A stretch of DNA of 64,000 nucleotides from Paenibacillus sp. JDR-2 (GCF_000023585.1 NC_012914.1:830001-894000), one strand, 5' to 3'. Shown: positions 45,151 through 53,383, counted from the first letter of the stretch. The notes: a model not told the origin generated them from the sequence alone. A program made the numbers and translations.

Positions 45151-46761
45151 TTGCATAACTTTAGTCGTATGCGCTCCCTGTTAGGACTGCTGATAGCTAT
45201 GCTGTTTATCCTATCTGCATGTAGTAGAACGGAACTATCCATGAAGCCGATCTCCTCGGCGAAAACCATTAATATCGGAGTAACGTACTCGCCTAACACT
45301 CTCAATCCATTGTCACCGGTTGGACAGGTCTCTTCGTATATCTCCGGTTTAATGTATCTGCCGCTCTTTGAATTGGATCAGGATTTGACCTTTAAGCCGA
45401 TGCTGGCGGATTCCATTACCACAATGGATCATACGTTATTTACAATCAACCTGAATCCGGCCGCCAAATGGAGCGACGGGAGTCCTGTCACGGCGGATGA
45501 TGTTGTTTTTACGCTGCAGCTGATGACAAGCAGGGAGATTGCTTCGACTTATGCGTATATGTTTTCCATTATAGAGGGGACAGATTCAGCGGGGTTCCGG
45601 CCGCAGGAGCAGTTGGGGTTAACCGGTGTACAAGCAGTGGACGAGCATACTTTAACGATCAAGACCAAAGAACCGACAACTTTAACCATTATGCAGGACA
45701 CGATAGGCCGAAACTTGTTTACTCTCCCGAAAAAAGCGCTTGAGAATGAGCCGGTGGATCAGCTTAGGAACGGTGATTTTGTGCAAAAATCAGCTGTCAT
45801 CAATGGTCCATATCATTTCGATAGCTACGAGCGGGATCAACTTGTCCAGATGAAGGCAAACGCTGCTTATTTCAAGGGAGCGCCAAGAATCGGCCGGTTA
45901 AACTTTAAAATATTGAAGGGCGAGGCGCTTGCCGATCAGCTCGAAAGCGGGGATATTGATCTCAATATCCCGTCGTTTGGGGTTATCCCGATTGATGACT
46001 ACGGTAAAATCAAAGCGCTCCCGAATGTGACGGCGGTGAATGGTCCATCTATTACGACCCAGTTCATGTATATCAATGAACAAGAGCTGCCGGATGCAAG
46101 GCAAAGGCAAGCGATCTCTTACGCGATTAACCGGGAGAGGATTGTGAACGATCTGCTGAGGGGAGCGGGAGAGACGGTAGACGGCTTGTTCACCAGCTAC
46201 AGCCCTTACCTTGATCCGTCGGTCAAGCAAGTTGAATATGATCCGGACAAAGCAAAAAGCCTGCTCGCGGAGTCAGGCTGGGTACCCGGTAAGCAGCTGA
46301 CGTTATCCGTCTTGTCCGGGGACAGCACGCTGGAGCAGGCGGCCAAAATGGCAGCCGATGATTTAGAGGCTGTTGGAATAGAGACAAAAATTCAAATGGT
46401 GAGTCTGGCCCCGCTAATCCACAAAATTGTTGAAAGAGACTACGATCTTGGCGTTATGACGGTCTCGATGTCACTCGTTAATCCTCTGCCGGACGTGAGC
46501 TATTTTCTGCAGAAGGGGAATCCTAACGGGTACCGTAATCCCGAAGTGGACATGCTGCTCTCTTTCCTGAAATCGGAGAAGAGCGAAGCCGACATTAAGG
46601 AATCCTACAGCAGGCTTCAACAGATTGTGGCGGCAGACGTGCCCATGCTGTCCATTTATGCGACTCGTTCTTTGAGTGTTGTGAATAATGCGGTAACCGG
46701 CGTGAATCCTTCGGATTACGGCATGTTTATTCATGTGCAAGATTGGGACATTAAGCGTTAA
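45151..46761 (+). CDS. Oligopeptide-type ABC substrate-binding lipoprotein (OppA family)
   Basis: 536 aa from TTG 45151 behind GAAGAGGAG, or from ATG 45169. Lipobox L-S-A-C in LIAMLFILSACSRTEL. The mature part is a complete family 5 binding protein: SYISGLMYLPLFELDQDLTFKPMLADSI, WSDGSPVTADDVVFTLQLMTS, ARQRQAISYAINRERIVNDLLRGAGETVDGLF. Peptide or nickel/other solutes are possible. No permease or ATPase is nearby, so it is an orphan component. It ends in a 4-bp overlap with the convergent exoA gene. Confidence 0.88.
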   Translation: MHNFSRMRSLLGLLIAMLFILSACSRTELSMKPISSAKTINIGVTYSPNTLNPLSPVGQVSSYISGLMYLPLFELDQDLTFKPMLADSITTMDHTLFTINLNPAAKWSDGSPVTADDVVFTLQLMTSREIASTYAYMFSIIEGTDSAGFRPQEQLGLTGVQAVDEHTLTIKTKEPTTLTIMQDTIGRNLFTLPKKALENEPVDQLRNGDFVQKSAVINGPYHFDSYERDQLVQMKANAAYFKGAPRIGRLNFKILKGEALADQLESGDIDLNIPSFGVIPIDDYGKIKALPNVTAVNGPSITTQFMYINEQELPDARQRQAISYAINRERIVNDLLRGAGETVDGLFTSYSPYLDPSVKQVEYDPDKAKSLLAESGWVPGKQLTLSVLSGDSTLEQAAKMAADDLEAVGIETKIQMVSLAPLIHKIVERDYDLGVMTVSMSLVNPLPDVSYFLQKGNPNGYRNPEVDMLLSFLKSEKSEADIKESYSRLQQIVAADVPMLSIYATRSLSVVNNAVTGVNPSDYGMFIHVQDWDIKR

Positions 46762-47534
46762 GCTTGGTGTCCCTTTTCCGTGTCGAGGGTCAGAACAACC
46801 GGGCAGTGGTCGCTGCCGAGAATTTGAGAATCGATGCCTGCTTCAACAATGGCCGGGGCAAGTCTTGCGGACGCAAGGAAATAGTCGATGCGCCAGCCGA
46901 CATTCCGTTCCCTGATCTTCGGCATAAAGGACCACCAGGTATACGCATCGGTGCGGTCCGGGTACAAGTAACGGAAGGAATCAATAAATCCGGCGTCTAG
47001 CAGACGCGTCATTTTCTCCCGTTCCTCGTCCGTGAAGCCGGAGTTGCCTCGGTTCGACTTGGCGTTTTTTAGATCGATATCCTGATGAGCCACGTTTAAA
47101 TCCCCGCATACGATCACCGGTTTATGTTCGTCCAGCTTAATGAGATAACCTCTGAACATTTCTTCCCAAGCCAGCCGGAAATCCAGCCTCGACAGGTCCC
47201 GCCTAGCATTTGGCGTGTACACCGTCACGAGATAGAAGTTCTCGTACTCAAGCGTAATAACCCGTCCTTCGGTATCCTCGTCTTCTTCGCCTAAGCCGTA
47301 GCTTATGGATAGAGGCTTATGCTTCGTGAAAATCGCCGTGCCGGAATACCCTTTTTTCTCGGCATAATGCCAGAACAGATGATAGGCTTCGCCTAGCTCC
47401 AGCTTGATTTGTCCCTCCTGAAGCTTTGTCTCCTGCAGGCAGAAGAAATCCGCGTCCATCTCGTTGAAATAATCCAAAAACCCTTTATTTACACTAGCTC
47501 TAAGGCCGTTTACATTCCAGGATACAAACTTCAT
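46758..47534 (-). CDS. exoA: Exodeoxyribonuclease III / AP endonuclease
   Basis: 258 aa, normal size for ExoA/Xth. Motifs in order: MKFVSWNVNGLRA with the metal Asn, FFCLQETKLQ with the metal Glu, TVYTPNARRDLSRLDFRLAWE, GDLNVAHQDIDLKNAKSNRGNSGFTDEER with catalytic Asp-Asn, YTWWSFMPKIRERNVGWRIDYFLAS, and the C-terminal GSDHCPVVL with the catalytic His. It removes abasic sites and 3' blocks in base-excision repair. Convergent with the OppA-type gene, the two stop codons overlapping. Confidence 0.95.
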   Translation of the reverse strand: MKFVSWNVNGLRASVNKGFLDYFNEMDADFFCLQETKLQEGQIKLELGEAYHLFWHYAEKKGYSGTAIFTKHKPLSISYGLGEEDEDTEGRVITLEYENFYLVTVYTPNARRDLSRLDFRLAWEEMFRGYLIKLDEHKPVIVCGDLNVAHQDIDLKNAKSNRGNSGFTDEEREKMTRLLDAGFIDSFRYLYPDRTDAYTWWSFMPKIRERNVGWRIDYFLASARLAPAIVEAGIDSQILGSDHCPVVLTLDTEKGHQA

Positions 47535-47687
47535 TGCTTGCGAATCTCCTTCTCTATTAACTCTCGTACTCTAGTGTAACATACGTCCATCCGTTCGAAG
47601 GCTTTAAAATTTTGCCTATGCGGCATACGCCATGATGGACAGTTCTGTTACAATAAAAGGACTTAAAGACGAGAAAGAGGAGATTGC

Positions 47688-48446
47688 ATGAAGTTCAGAC
47701 CGTGTATCGACCTGCATAGCGGGAAAGTGAAGCAAATCGTTGGAGAAACGCTGGATGCCAATCCGGGGCGCGTGGTTGAAAATTTTGTGTCCGAGCATGA
47801 CTCGGCTTATTACGCTTCGATGTTCAAGCGGGATGCGCTCACAGGCGGTCACGTCATTATGCTGGGCGGAGGTAATGAAGAAGCGGCGTTGTCCGCTTTG
47901 CGCGAATATCCGGGAGGCCTGCAGATCGGCGGAGGAATTACGGCGGATAACGCGGCAAAATATCTCGAAGCTGGCGCTTCGCAGGTGATTGTGACATCTT
48001 ATATTTTCCGTGACGGCGAGCTCAATATGGACAACCTGAAGCGGATTGTCTCCGAGGTTGGCAAAGACAAGCTTGTTATCGATCTGAGCTGCAAGCAAAA
48101 GGACGGAAGCTGGTATGTCGTGACGAACCAATGGCGGACCTTCAGCAGCTTCCAGGTAAACGAAGCGAATCTTCGCGAGCTGGAATCGTATTGCAGCGAG
48201 TTTCTCGTGCATGCGGTAGATGTGGAGGGGAAGCGGACAGGCATTCTGGAGAGCCTGGTGAAGCAGCTGGCGGATTGGGTAACGATCCCGACGACTTATG
48301 CCGGCGGCGCCCGCTCGCTGGAAGATCTCGAGCTGTTCCGCCGGTTGACGGACGGCAAGCTGGACATTACGATCGGCAGCGCGCTGGACATTTTCGGCGG
48401 CAATTTGTCCTACGATGAGGTTGTGGCTTACTGCTCGCGCGGATAA
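47688..48446 (+). CDS. hisA: Phosphoribosylformimino-AICAR-phosphate isomerase, eukaryotic (HIS6) type
   Basis: 252 aa TIM barrel that isomerises ProFAR in histidine synthesis. It follows the yeast/plant HIS6 line rather than bacterial HisA: RPCIDLHSGKVKQIVGETL, SEHDSAYYASMF, GGHVIMLGGGNEEAALSALREYPGGLQIGGGI, LVIDLSCKQKDGSWYVVTNQWRT, HAVDVEGKRTGI, and GSALDIFGGNLSYDEV all have recognisable HIS6 counterparts, including the closing SALDIFGGN block. The usual his operon is absent. It stands alone after a GAAAGAGGAG site and ends before a structured element that may also act as its terminator. Confidence 0.88.
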   Translation: MKFRPCIDLHSGKVKQIVGETLDANPGRVVENFVSEHDSAYYASMFKRDALTGGHVIMLGGGNEEAALSALREYPGGLQIGGGITADNAAKYLEAGASQVIVTSYIFRDGELNMDNLKRIVSEVGKDKLVIDLSCKQKDGSWYVVTNQWRTFSSFQVNEANLRELESYCSEFLVHAVDVEGKRTGILESLVKQLADWVTIPTTYAGGARSLEDLELFRRLTDGKLDITIGSALDIFGGNLSYDEVVAYCSRG

Positions 48447-48481
48447 GCGGTCGTTTTAATCGCCAAATAGAGGATAAGCGG

Positions 48482-48590
48482 AAAATGTATCTCCTGGAGA
48501 GCGTCAGCGCCTGCCTTTGTCTTCCCTTTGCAACCTTGTAGAATTGTTAAGGCAAAGGGAAGGCAACAGCAGCGGAAGGAGATACATTTT
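48482..48590. repeat. Structured intergenic element, copy 2 (109 bp)
   Basis: A 14-bp perfect outer stem AAAATGTATCTCCT (48482-48495/48577-48590) encloses the same conserved segments as copy 1 (CTCCTGGAG..AGCGC.TGCCTTTGTC on the left, GCAACAGCA..GGAAGGAG on the right). The variable inner stem is CTTCCCTTTG (48521-48530/48553-48562). Left conserved parts are both exactly 30 nt and agree at about 26 positions. The right end runs into T6, so it may terminate hisA transcription. Confidence 0.85.
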
Positions 48591-48623
48591 TTGCGTTCTA
48601 ATTATGGCGGAATTAATCCGACC

Positions 48624-49502
48624 CTACTCTTTACCGTGGCGCATAAACAGCCACACACCGAAGAGGATTACGACACCTGCGCCAAGCTGCCAGCCCGTGA
48701 GAGCTTCCTTGAGCAGCGCCCATGCCAGCAGCGAAGCGATAACCGGTTCGCCCAGCACGGACATGGAGACGGCCGTTGCATTCATATATTTCAGCAGCCA
48801 GTTGAACAGATAATGGCCGAACAGGGTTGGCACAATCGCCAGCAGCAGGAAGATGCCCCACTCATGCGAGCTGTAGCCGGTAAACCGGTAGCCTTGAATG
48901 AGGTTATAGACGGCAAGCGTTGTAGCGGCAATCGTAAACACAAGGAAGTTATAGGCGAAGGCGCTTGTGTTGCTCCGGAGCTGCTTGCCGATCAGCATAT
49001 GGAGCGCTACCGCAATCGTGCCGAGAATCGACAGGACATCGCCGTACAAAGCTTCCTTCGATAAGGCCAGGTCGCTGGAGCCGATGATAACCGTGCCGAT
49101 CATGGCGATTCCCATGCCCAGCAGCATCATTTTGTTAGCCTTCGTCTTGAAGATGAGATAAGAGCCCAGCATCACAAGCACCGGTTCAAGCGCCAGGAAG
49201 ATCGTAGAACTCGCAACCGTGGTATGCTTCAGGGACGACATCCAGAACAGGAAATGCAAGGCGAGCATAACACCCGAAGCAAGCAGCAGCAGAAGCTGGC
49301 GAGCCGTATGGTAGAGCAGCTCCTGCTTATATTTCCACGCTAGCGGCAGCATAATCAGGACAGTCAGGTAGAGGCGGTACATGCCGATAACCGAAGGTTC
49401 GGCGCTGGACCATTTGATGAAAATAGACGAGAATGAGATGGCGATGATGCCAACGACGTAGAGGAGCTCGTAGGCGGAGAACGACTTGGATGCGCGATTC
49501 AT
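48624..49502 (-). CDS. EamA-family (DMT) transporter
   Basis: 292 aa from the ATG at 49502, which stands 7 nt behind GGGAGAAG; an ATG at 49520 is less well placed. Ten membrane segments in two EamA repeats: the first opens with ELLYVVGIIAISFSSIFIKWSSAEPSVIGMYRLYLTVLIMLPL and ends LFLALEPVLVMLGSYLIF; the second ends with the paired signature SVLGEPVIASLLAWALLKEALTGWQLGAGVVILFGVWLF. Probable drug/metabolite exporter. Convergent with hisA. Confidence 0.92.
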   Translation of the reverse strand: MNRASKSFSAYELLYVVGIIAISFSSIFIKWSSAEPSVIGMYRLYLTVLIMLPLAWKYKQELLYHTARQLLLLLASGVMLALHFLFWMSSLKHTTVASSTIFLALEPVLVMLGSYLIFKTKANKMMLLGMGIAMIGTVIIGSSDLALSKEALYGDVLSILGTIAVALHMLIGKQLRSNTSAFAYNFLVFTIAATTLAVYNLIQGYRFTGYSSHEWGIFLLLAIVPTLFGHYLFNWLLKYMNATAVSMSVLGEPVIASLLAWALLKEALTGWQLGAGVVILFGVWLFMRHGKE

Positions 49503-49616
49503 GAATGTTACTTCTCCCATGCAATAAATTCGTATAAAAATCCCAACATGTAATACTACTACAGGCGGGTAAAAGGAGCAATTTGTAACTGTTGGTTTTT
49601 AGGCTGCAAAAAACGA

Positions 49617-49645
49617 TTGACAGTCTTTTCCCAACCCGCTATGAT
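49617..49645 (+). promoter_or_regulatory. Sigma-A promoter of the transporter ATPase-permease unit
   Basis: TTGACA (49617-49622), a 17-bp spacer, and TATGAT (49640-49645). Transcription should start near 49652, just at the beginning of the structured leader. Confidence 0.8.
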
Positions 49646-49651
49646 CTTATC

Positions 49652-49764
49652 AACAGATACGGATTGACGAAAATGTCAGTCTGTAACACGGAGATCGAAT
49701 CGACTGGACCAACCAGAGATTCAATGGAACTGTCTGCTTAGACGTCCATTGGATCTTTTTTTTT
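49652..49764 (+). promoter_or_regulatory. Two-hairpin regulatory leader with terminator, copy 1
   Basis: P1 is ACGGATTGAC/GTCAGTCTGT (49659-49668/49675-49684, 6-nt loop). A 12-nt linker contains ACGGAGA. P2 is GAATC-GA-CTGG (49697-49707), 5-nt loop, CCAG-A-GATTC (49713-49722). The terminator stem GATTCAATGGA/TCCATTGGATC (49718-49728/49745-49755), followed by nine T, shares GATTC with P2, so the two cannot form together. The same layout with paired changes occurs at 53384-53515. Candidate riboswitch or antitermination site; ligand unknown. Confidence 0.75.
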
Positions 49765-49838
49765 ATCCTAATTCCAACTATTCCAATAAGGAAAAATTAA
49801 ATTATGTGATGAACAATCAGGCAGAGGAGGTGCCGGCT

Positions 49839-50609
49839 ATGTCGACGGCATTATTGGAGATTGTAGATGTAAGCAAAACGTTCCGCAATTCTAACGAGGC
49901 GGTTCCCGTGCTTGACCGGTTGAAGCTGACCATCAATCAAGGGGAGATTGTATCGATTATTGGACCAAGCGGCTGCGGAAAAAGCACGCTGCTCAAGATT
50001 ATAGCGGGGCTGGATGTCGATATCGAGGGCCGTGTTCTGCTTGAAGGGGAGCAAGTGAAGAAGCCGTCCCAGGAGAAAGGGTTTATTTTTCAGGAGCATC
50101 GGTTATTCCCTTGGCTGACGGTTGAGCGTAACATTGCCGCTGATTTATCCCTTCGAAATCCGGAGACCCGCAAGAAGGTAGATCAGCTGATCAAGCTGGT
50201 CAAATTGGAAGGCTTCGAAAAAGCGTATCCGAAGCAGCTGTCCGGGGGGATGTCCCAGCGGGTGGCTATTGCGAGAGCGTTGCTCCGCAATCCTAAGGTG
50301 TTGCTGCTCGATGAGCCGTTTGGCGCGCTGGATGCCTTCACCCGCAGCCATATGCAAGAGGCTCTTCTGGATATTTGGCGCGAAAACCGCACAACGATGC
50401 TGTTTGTCACCCATGATATCGACGAAGCGGTGTTCCTGTCGCACCGGGTTATCGTACTGGACCCTCGTCCCGGCCGGATCAAGACGATCGTTCCGATCGA
50501 TCTTCCGTTCCCCCGCAAAAGAACGGGTTCGGCGTTCCAGGATCTCCGCACGTTAATCCTCCGGGCTCTCGATCACGAAGAGCCGGATAAAGAATCTTAT
50601 ACAATCTAG
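49839..50609 (+). CDS. Sulfonate/nitrate/taurine-type ABC transporter ATP-binding protein (SsuB/TauB-like)
   Basis: 256 aa from ATG 49839 behind AGGAGGTG; the frame is open further up but lies in the terminator region. Walker A GPSGCGKST near residues 45-53, Q-loop FIFQEHRLFPWL, signature LSGGMSQR, Walker B VLLLDEPFGALD, switch region VTHDIDEAVFLSHRV. The permease follows 347 bp later across an inverted repeat array. The matching binding protein has its own promoter and the same leader at 53.4 kb, so the transporter is one regulon in two units. Confidence 0.92.
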   Translation: MSTALLEIVDVSKTFRNSNEAVPVLDRLKLTINQGEIVSIIGPSGCGKSTLLKIIAGLDVDIEGRVLLEGEQVKKPSQEKGFIFQEHRLFPWLTVERNIAADLSLRNPETRKKVDQLIKLVKLEGFEKAYPKQLSGGMSQRVAIARALLRNPKVLLLDEPFGALDAFTRSHMQEALLDIWRENRTTMLFVTHDIDEAVFLSHRVIVLDPRPGRIKTIVPIDLPFPRKRTGSAFQDLRTLILRALDHEEPDKESYTI

Positions 50610-50644
50610 CTCCGGCCGATGTTGTTCTGTTAATAAAGACGCCA

Positions 50645-50937
50645 GCGGAGATTGTTTCGGCCTGTTGTGACTTTGCGTGTTTTGTATCGGTTAGCGAAGG
50701 TTTTCTGGTCGAGCTTGACTATTGCGTGTTCTAAAGGCCAGCGGAGGTTATTTCGGTCGAATGTGACTATTGCGTGTTTGTTCCAACAAATGAGAACGTC
50801 TAATCAAGGAACAAATCGCAAGGAGCAGTCGACCGAAATAACCGTAGCGCCAAACCGCAAGGAACAATCGACCGAACAACCGAAGCCTCAGCACCGAACA
50901 AACCGCCGCAAGGAGCACCTGCCCTAAACAACCGGAG
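50645..50937. repeat. Six-copy 3+3 inverted repeat array inside the transporter gene cluster
   Basis: Three copies of a ~40-nt unit run on the plus strand (about 50645-50680, 50694-50730, 50741-50784) and three on the minus strand (about 50808-50850, 50852-50886, 50903-50937). Shared blocks are GGTTRTTTCGGTCGA and TTGCG..TTTGTT. The central copies hold a perfect 14-bp match GTTATTTCGGTCGA (50747-50760/50829-50842) and TTTGTTCC (50777-50784/50808-50815), so the middle can fold into a hairpin with a 23-nt loop. This array fills the whole gap between ATPase and permease genes. Confidence 0.8.
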
Positions 50938-50956
50938 CTATGAAAGGATGATAATC

Positions 50957-51817
50957 ATGTCCAATCCTGCAACTGAAGCATTAAAAGGAGTAACGCCATC
51001 CCCGGCGGCATCCAAGCCGATCCCTGCTGTTCGCGCCGCAAGGAAGAAAGGGGATTTCAAGGGAAGAAAGCTGCTGATGGGCAGTTTGCTGCCGCTTATT
51101 ATTCTTGGAAGCTGGCAATACGTCAGCGGCACGGGAATCGTAGATGCCATGATGTTCCCGGCGCCTTCCTTCATTATTAAAGAATTTTATGAAATGATCG
51201 TCTCCGGCGAGCTGTTCCGCCATCTGGAGATCAGCGTACTTCGGGCGCTGATAGGCTTTCTGCTTGGCGGCAGCCTTGGCCTGCTATTTGGCCTTACGGT
51301 TGGCATGTTCAGCAAGGTCGAGGAAATTGTAGATCCTACCGTTCAAATGATTCGCACCGTACCGCTGCTCGCGATTACGCCGTTGTTTATTTTGTGGTTC
51401 GGGTTTGGGGAGACGTCGAAAATCCTGCTAATCGCGCTTGGAGCGTTCTTCCCGCTGTATGTAAATACGTTTCTTGGCGTACGGAACGTGGATTCCAAGC
51501 TGTTTGACGTTGCGAGAGTACTGGAATTCAAGAAAGTGAACCAGATGATCCGCCTTGTTCTTCCGGCGGCTATGCCCAACGTGCTGCTGGGACTCCGGCT
51601 TTCGATCAGTATTGCGTGGCTGGTGCTTGTCGTGGCTGAACTGATGGGTGCCGACCGGGGCATCGGCTACTTGATTCAAGATGCCCGGTCGTTTATGCGC
51701 ACCGAGGTGGTGTTTATCGGCATTATACTTTTTGCTGCCGTCGGCAAGCTGACGGACTCGCTGGTACGGGTACTGGAGCGGCGCCTGCTCAAATGGCGCG
51801 ACAGCTACAAGGGTTAG
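50957..51817 (+). CDS. Sulfonate/nitrate/taurine-type ABC transporter permease (SsuC/TauC-like)
   Basis: 286 aa. ATG 50957 follows AAAGGAT; ATG 50948 is an alternative. Six membrane helices starting near residue 39 (LLPLIILGSWQYV). The family segment PTVQMIRTVPLLAITPLFILWFGFGETSKILLIALGAFFPLYVNTFLG and the C-terminal ELMGADRGIGYLIQDAR are typical of the SsuC/TauC group. Ends in a 4-bp overlap of stop codons with the convergent exonuclease gene, so the transcript has no space for a private terminator. Confidence 0.93.
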   Translation: MSNPATEALKGVTPSPAASKPIPAVRAARKKGDFKGRKLLMGSLLPLIILGSWQYVSGTGIVDAMMFPAPSFIIKEFYEMIVSGELFRHLEISVLRALIGFLLGGSLGLLFGLTVGMFSKVEEIVDPTVQMIRTVPLLAITPLFILWFGFGETSKILLIALGAFFPLYVNTFLGVRNVDSKLFDVARVLEFKKVNQMIRLVLPAAMPNVLLGLRLSISIAWLVLVVAELMGADRGIGYLIQDARSFMRTEVVFIGIILFAAVGKLTDSLVRVLERRLLKWRDSYKG

Positions 51818-52608
51818 CTGCCGGCTGGGCTTTGCTGCGGCGGAACCTGCCGCGGCGGCATCTTGGCGGCCTCCGCTTCGAAATATTCCTTCAGCTCGGC
51901 TTCCTTGCGAGGATCCGTTAAGGCGATCTTGCCTTCCAAATGCTTGCTTACCAGCATTTCCCAAGTGGGGGCTGCCTTTTGGGCACGCATGGCGCGCACG
52001 GCGTTTTTAACCATGCGGCGTTCCTTCGCGTTAGTGTACAGATCCTTGTATTTCTGCTTATAAGTATCGAGATCCAAATGTTCGAAGATAGCACGGAACA
52101 CATCAGCCGTCATGATCGCATCGTCCAGCGCCCGGTGGGCATTCCCTTCGAAGACCAGGTTAAGATCGGCCAAAGCGGCTTCTACGCTGACGTCGTTTGT
52201 GATATTTTTATAGCGGAGATAGCCCTTCAGCAGGTCGAAAGTATCCATGGACAGCCAAAAAGCGTCATCCAGCTTATGCATCCGCGTATCGTAGACGATC
52301 CGTTTCAGGTCTTCGCCGCCCCAAGTAAAGAGCATAAAAGGCTCTCCGCGGTCCAGCCAATTAATAAACTCGCCGATCACGCGAGGGAATTTTGGCGCTA
52401 TATCAATCTCTTCCTGCGGAATACCCGTCTTTTTCTTAATAAAGGAATTCAGCTTGGAGAAGTAGACCGGCTTGATCAAGGAAGAAAAAATATCGGTCTG
52501 CTGCAAATCGGCATTCAGCCGTACGGCGCCAATCTCAATGACTTCCATGGGAAGATCGCTTGCGAATTTGCGTCCGTTAAATTCAATGTCCAGAATTATA
52601 TAATCCAT
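51814..52608 (-). CDS. DEDDh 3'-5' exonuclease (ERI1/KapD-like)
   Basis: 264 aa. Exonuclease motif I is YIILDIEFNG with the metal pair Asp-x-Glu, motif II carries FTWGGEDLKRIVYD, and motif III is NAHRALDDAIMTADVFRAI with the His and Asp of the DEDDh group. The family trims RNA or DNA 3' ends, and KapD inhibits sporulation in B. subtilis. A basic C-terminal extension of about 65 residues follows the domain (residues ~200-264). ATG preceded by GGGGG; monocistronic. Substrate is unknown. Confidence 0.87.
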   Translation of the reverse strand: MDYIILDIEFNGRKFASDLPMEVIEIGAVRLNADLQQTDIFSSLIKPVYFSKLNSFIKKKTGIPQEEIDIAPKFPRVIGEFINWLDRGEPFMLFTWGGEDLKRIVYDTRMHKLDDAFWLSMDTFDLLKGYLRYKNITNDVSVEAALADLNLVFEGNAHRALDDAIMTADVFRAIFEHLDLDTYKQKYKDLYTNAKERRMVKNAVRAMRAQKAAPTWEMLVSKHLEGKIALTDPRKEAELKEYFEAEAAKMPPRQVPPQQSPAGS

Positions 52609-52721
52609 GTATTAACCCCCGATAAATTGCTCATGCCTATCCATTCTAACAGAAATGCGAAGGAAACAGGAATGAGCGTATGAGAACCTCTTGAGAGGAT
52701 CATGGCGAAGGAGCAGATATT

Positions 52722-53315
52722 ATGGCCAGGAATGTCATCAAAGACCAGCAGCAGAGGGAACTGCGCCGCAATCAGATATTGTCGGCGGCGGCTTCCGTTT
52801 TTACCGTGCGCGGCGTTGCCGTAGCGAAAATATCCGATATTGCGACCGAAGCGGGATTAAGCTACGGTCATGTTTATAATTTTTTCGAATCCAAGGAGAA
52901 GATTCTATTGGCACTTGTACAGTCCTCGCAGGAAAGGTACACCGAGCTGTTGCTTGAAGCCCGCGGCGGCAGCGGAACGGCATTGGATAAGCTTAGATGG
53001 CTCATCGAGCAATACCTGCAGAAGGGCAGGACGTCCACGCATTTCTGGGTGGTGCTGCAGGCGCAGGCCACCGAGGTGCTGAATCCGGAAGAGAAAGCGG
53101 AGATCAATCAGAAAGCCCAGGCTAACCGCGATCTGCTCGCTGATATAATACGTGACGGGCAGACAGAAGGCACAATAGTGGATGGGGATGCGGTTGAACT
53201 GGCAACGCTGCTGCTGTCGCTGTTTCAAAGCACGTCGATATGGGGCTACCGCGGCTTCGGCGAGCCTTCCGGTCATGCCGTAGATATTATGCTGAGGCTT
53301 GTTGTCAAAAAGTAA
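52722..53315 (+). CDS. TetR-family transcriptional regulator
   Basis: 197 aa. N-terminal helix-turn-helix ELRRNQILSAAASVFTVRGVAVAKISDIATEAGLSYGHVYNFFESKEKILLALV is typical; the C-terminal ligand domain is unassigned. It sits between the permease/exonuclease pair and the binding-protein unit, so it may control one or both transporter units or its own gene. No clear inverted operator was picked out near the two promoters. Confidence 0.9.
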   Translation: MARNVIKDQQQRELRRNQILSAAASVFTVRGVAVAKISDIATEAGLSYGHVYNFFESKEKILLALVQSSQERYTELLLEARGGSGTALDKLRWLIEQYLQKGRTSTHFWVVLQAQATEVLNPEEKAEINQKAQANRDLLADIIRDGQTEGTIVDGDAVELATLLLSLFQSTSIWGYRGFGEPSGHAVDIMLRLVVKK

Positions 53316-53348
53316 ACCAAACTGGTTGGAATAATCGGAAAAAAGTGG

Positions 53349-53377
53349 TTGACAGCAAAAAAGTCAGCTGGTAATAT
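53349..53377 (+). promoter_or_regulatory. Sigma-A promoter of the binding-protein/dioxygenase unit
   Basis: TTGACA (53349-53354), a 17-bp spacer, TAATAT (53372-53377); same spacing as the promoter at 49617. Start expected near 53384. Confidence 0.8.
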
Positions 53378-53383
53378 CAGAAT

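Noticed and set aside
49652..49764. S-box (SAM) or guanidine-I riboswitch ahead of the transporter
   Set aside because: The conserved S-box and ykkC core blocks are absent; the leader is shorter and has a different two-hairpin layout.
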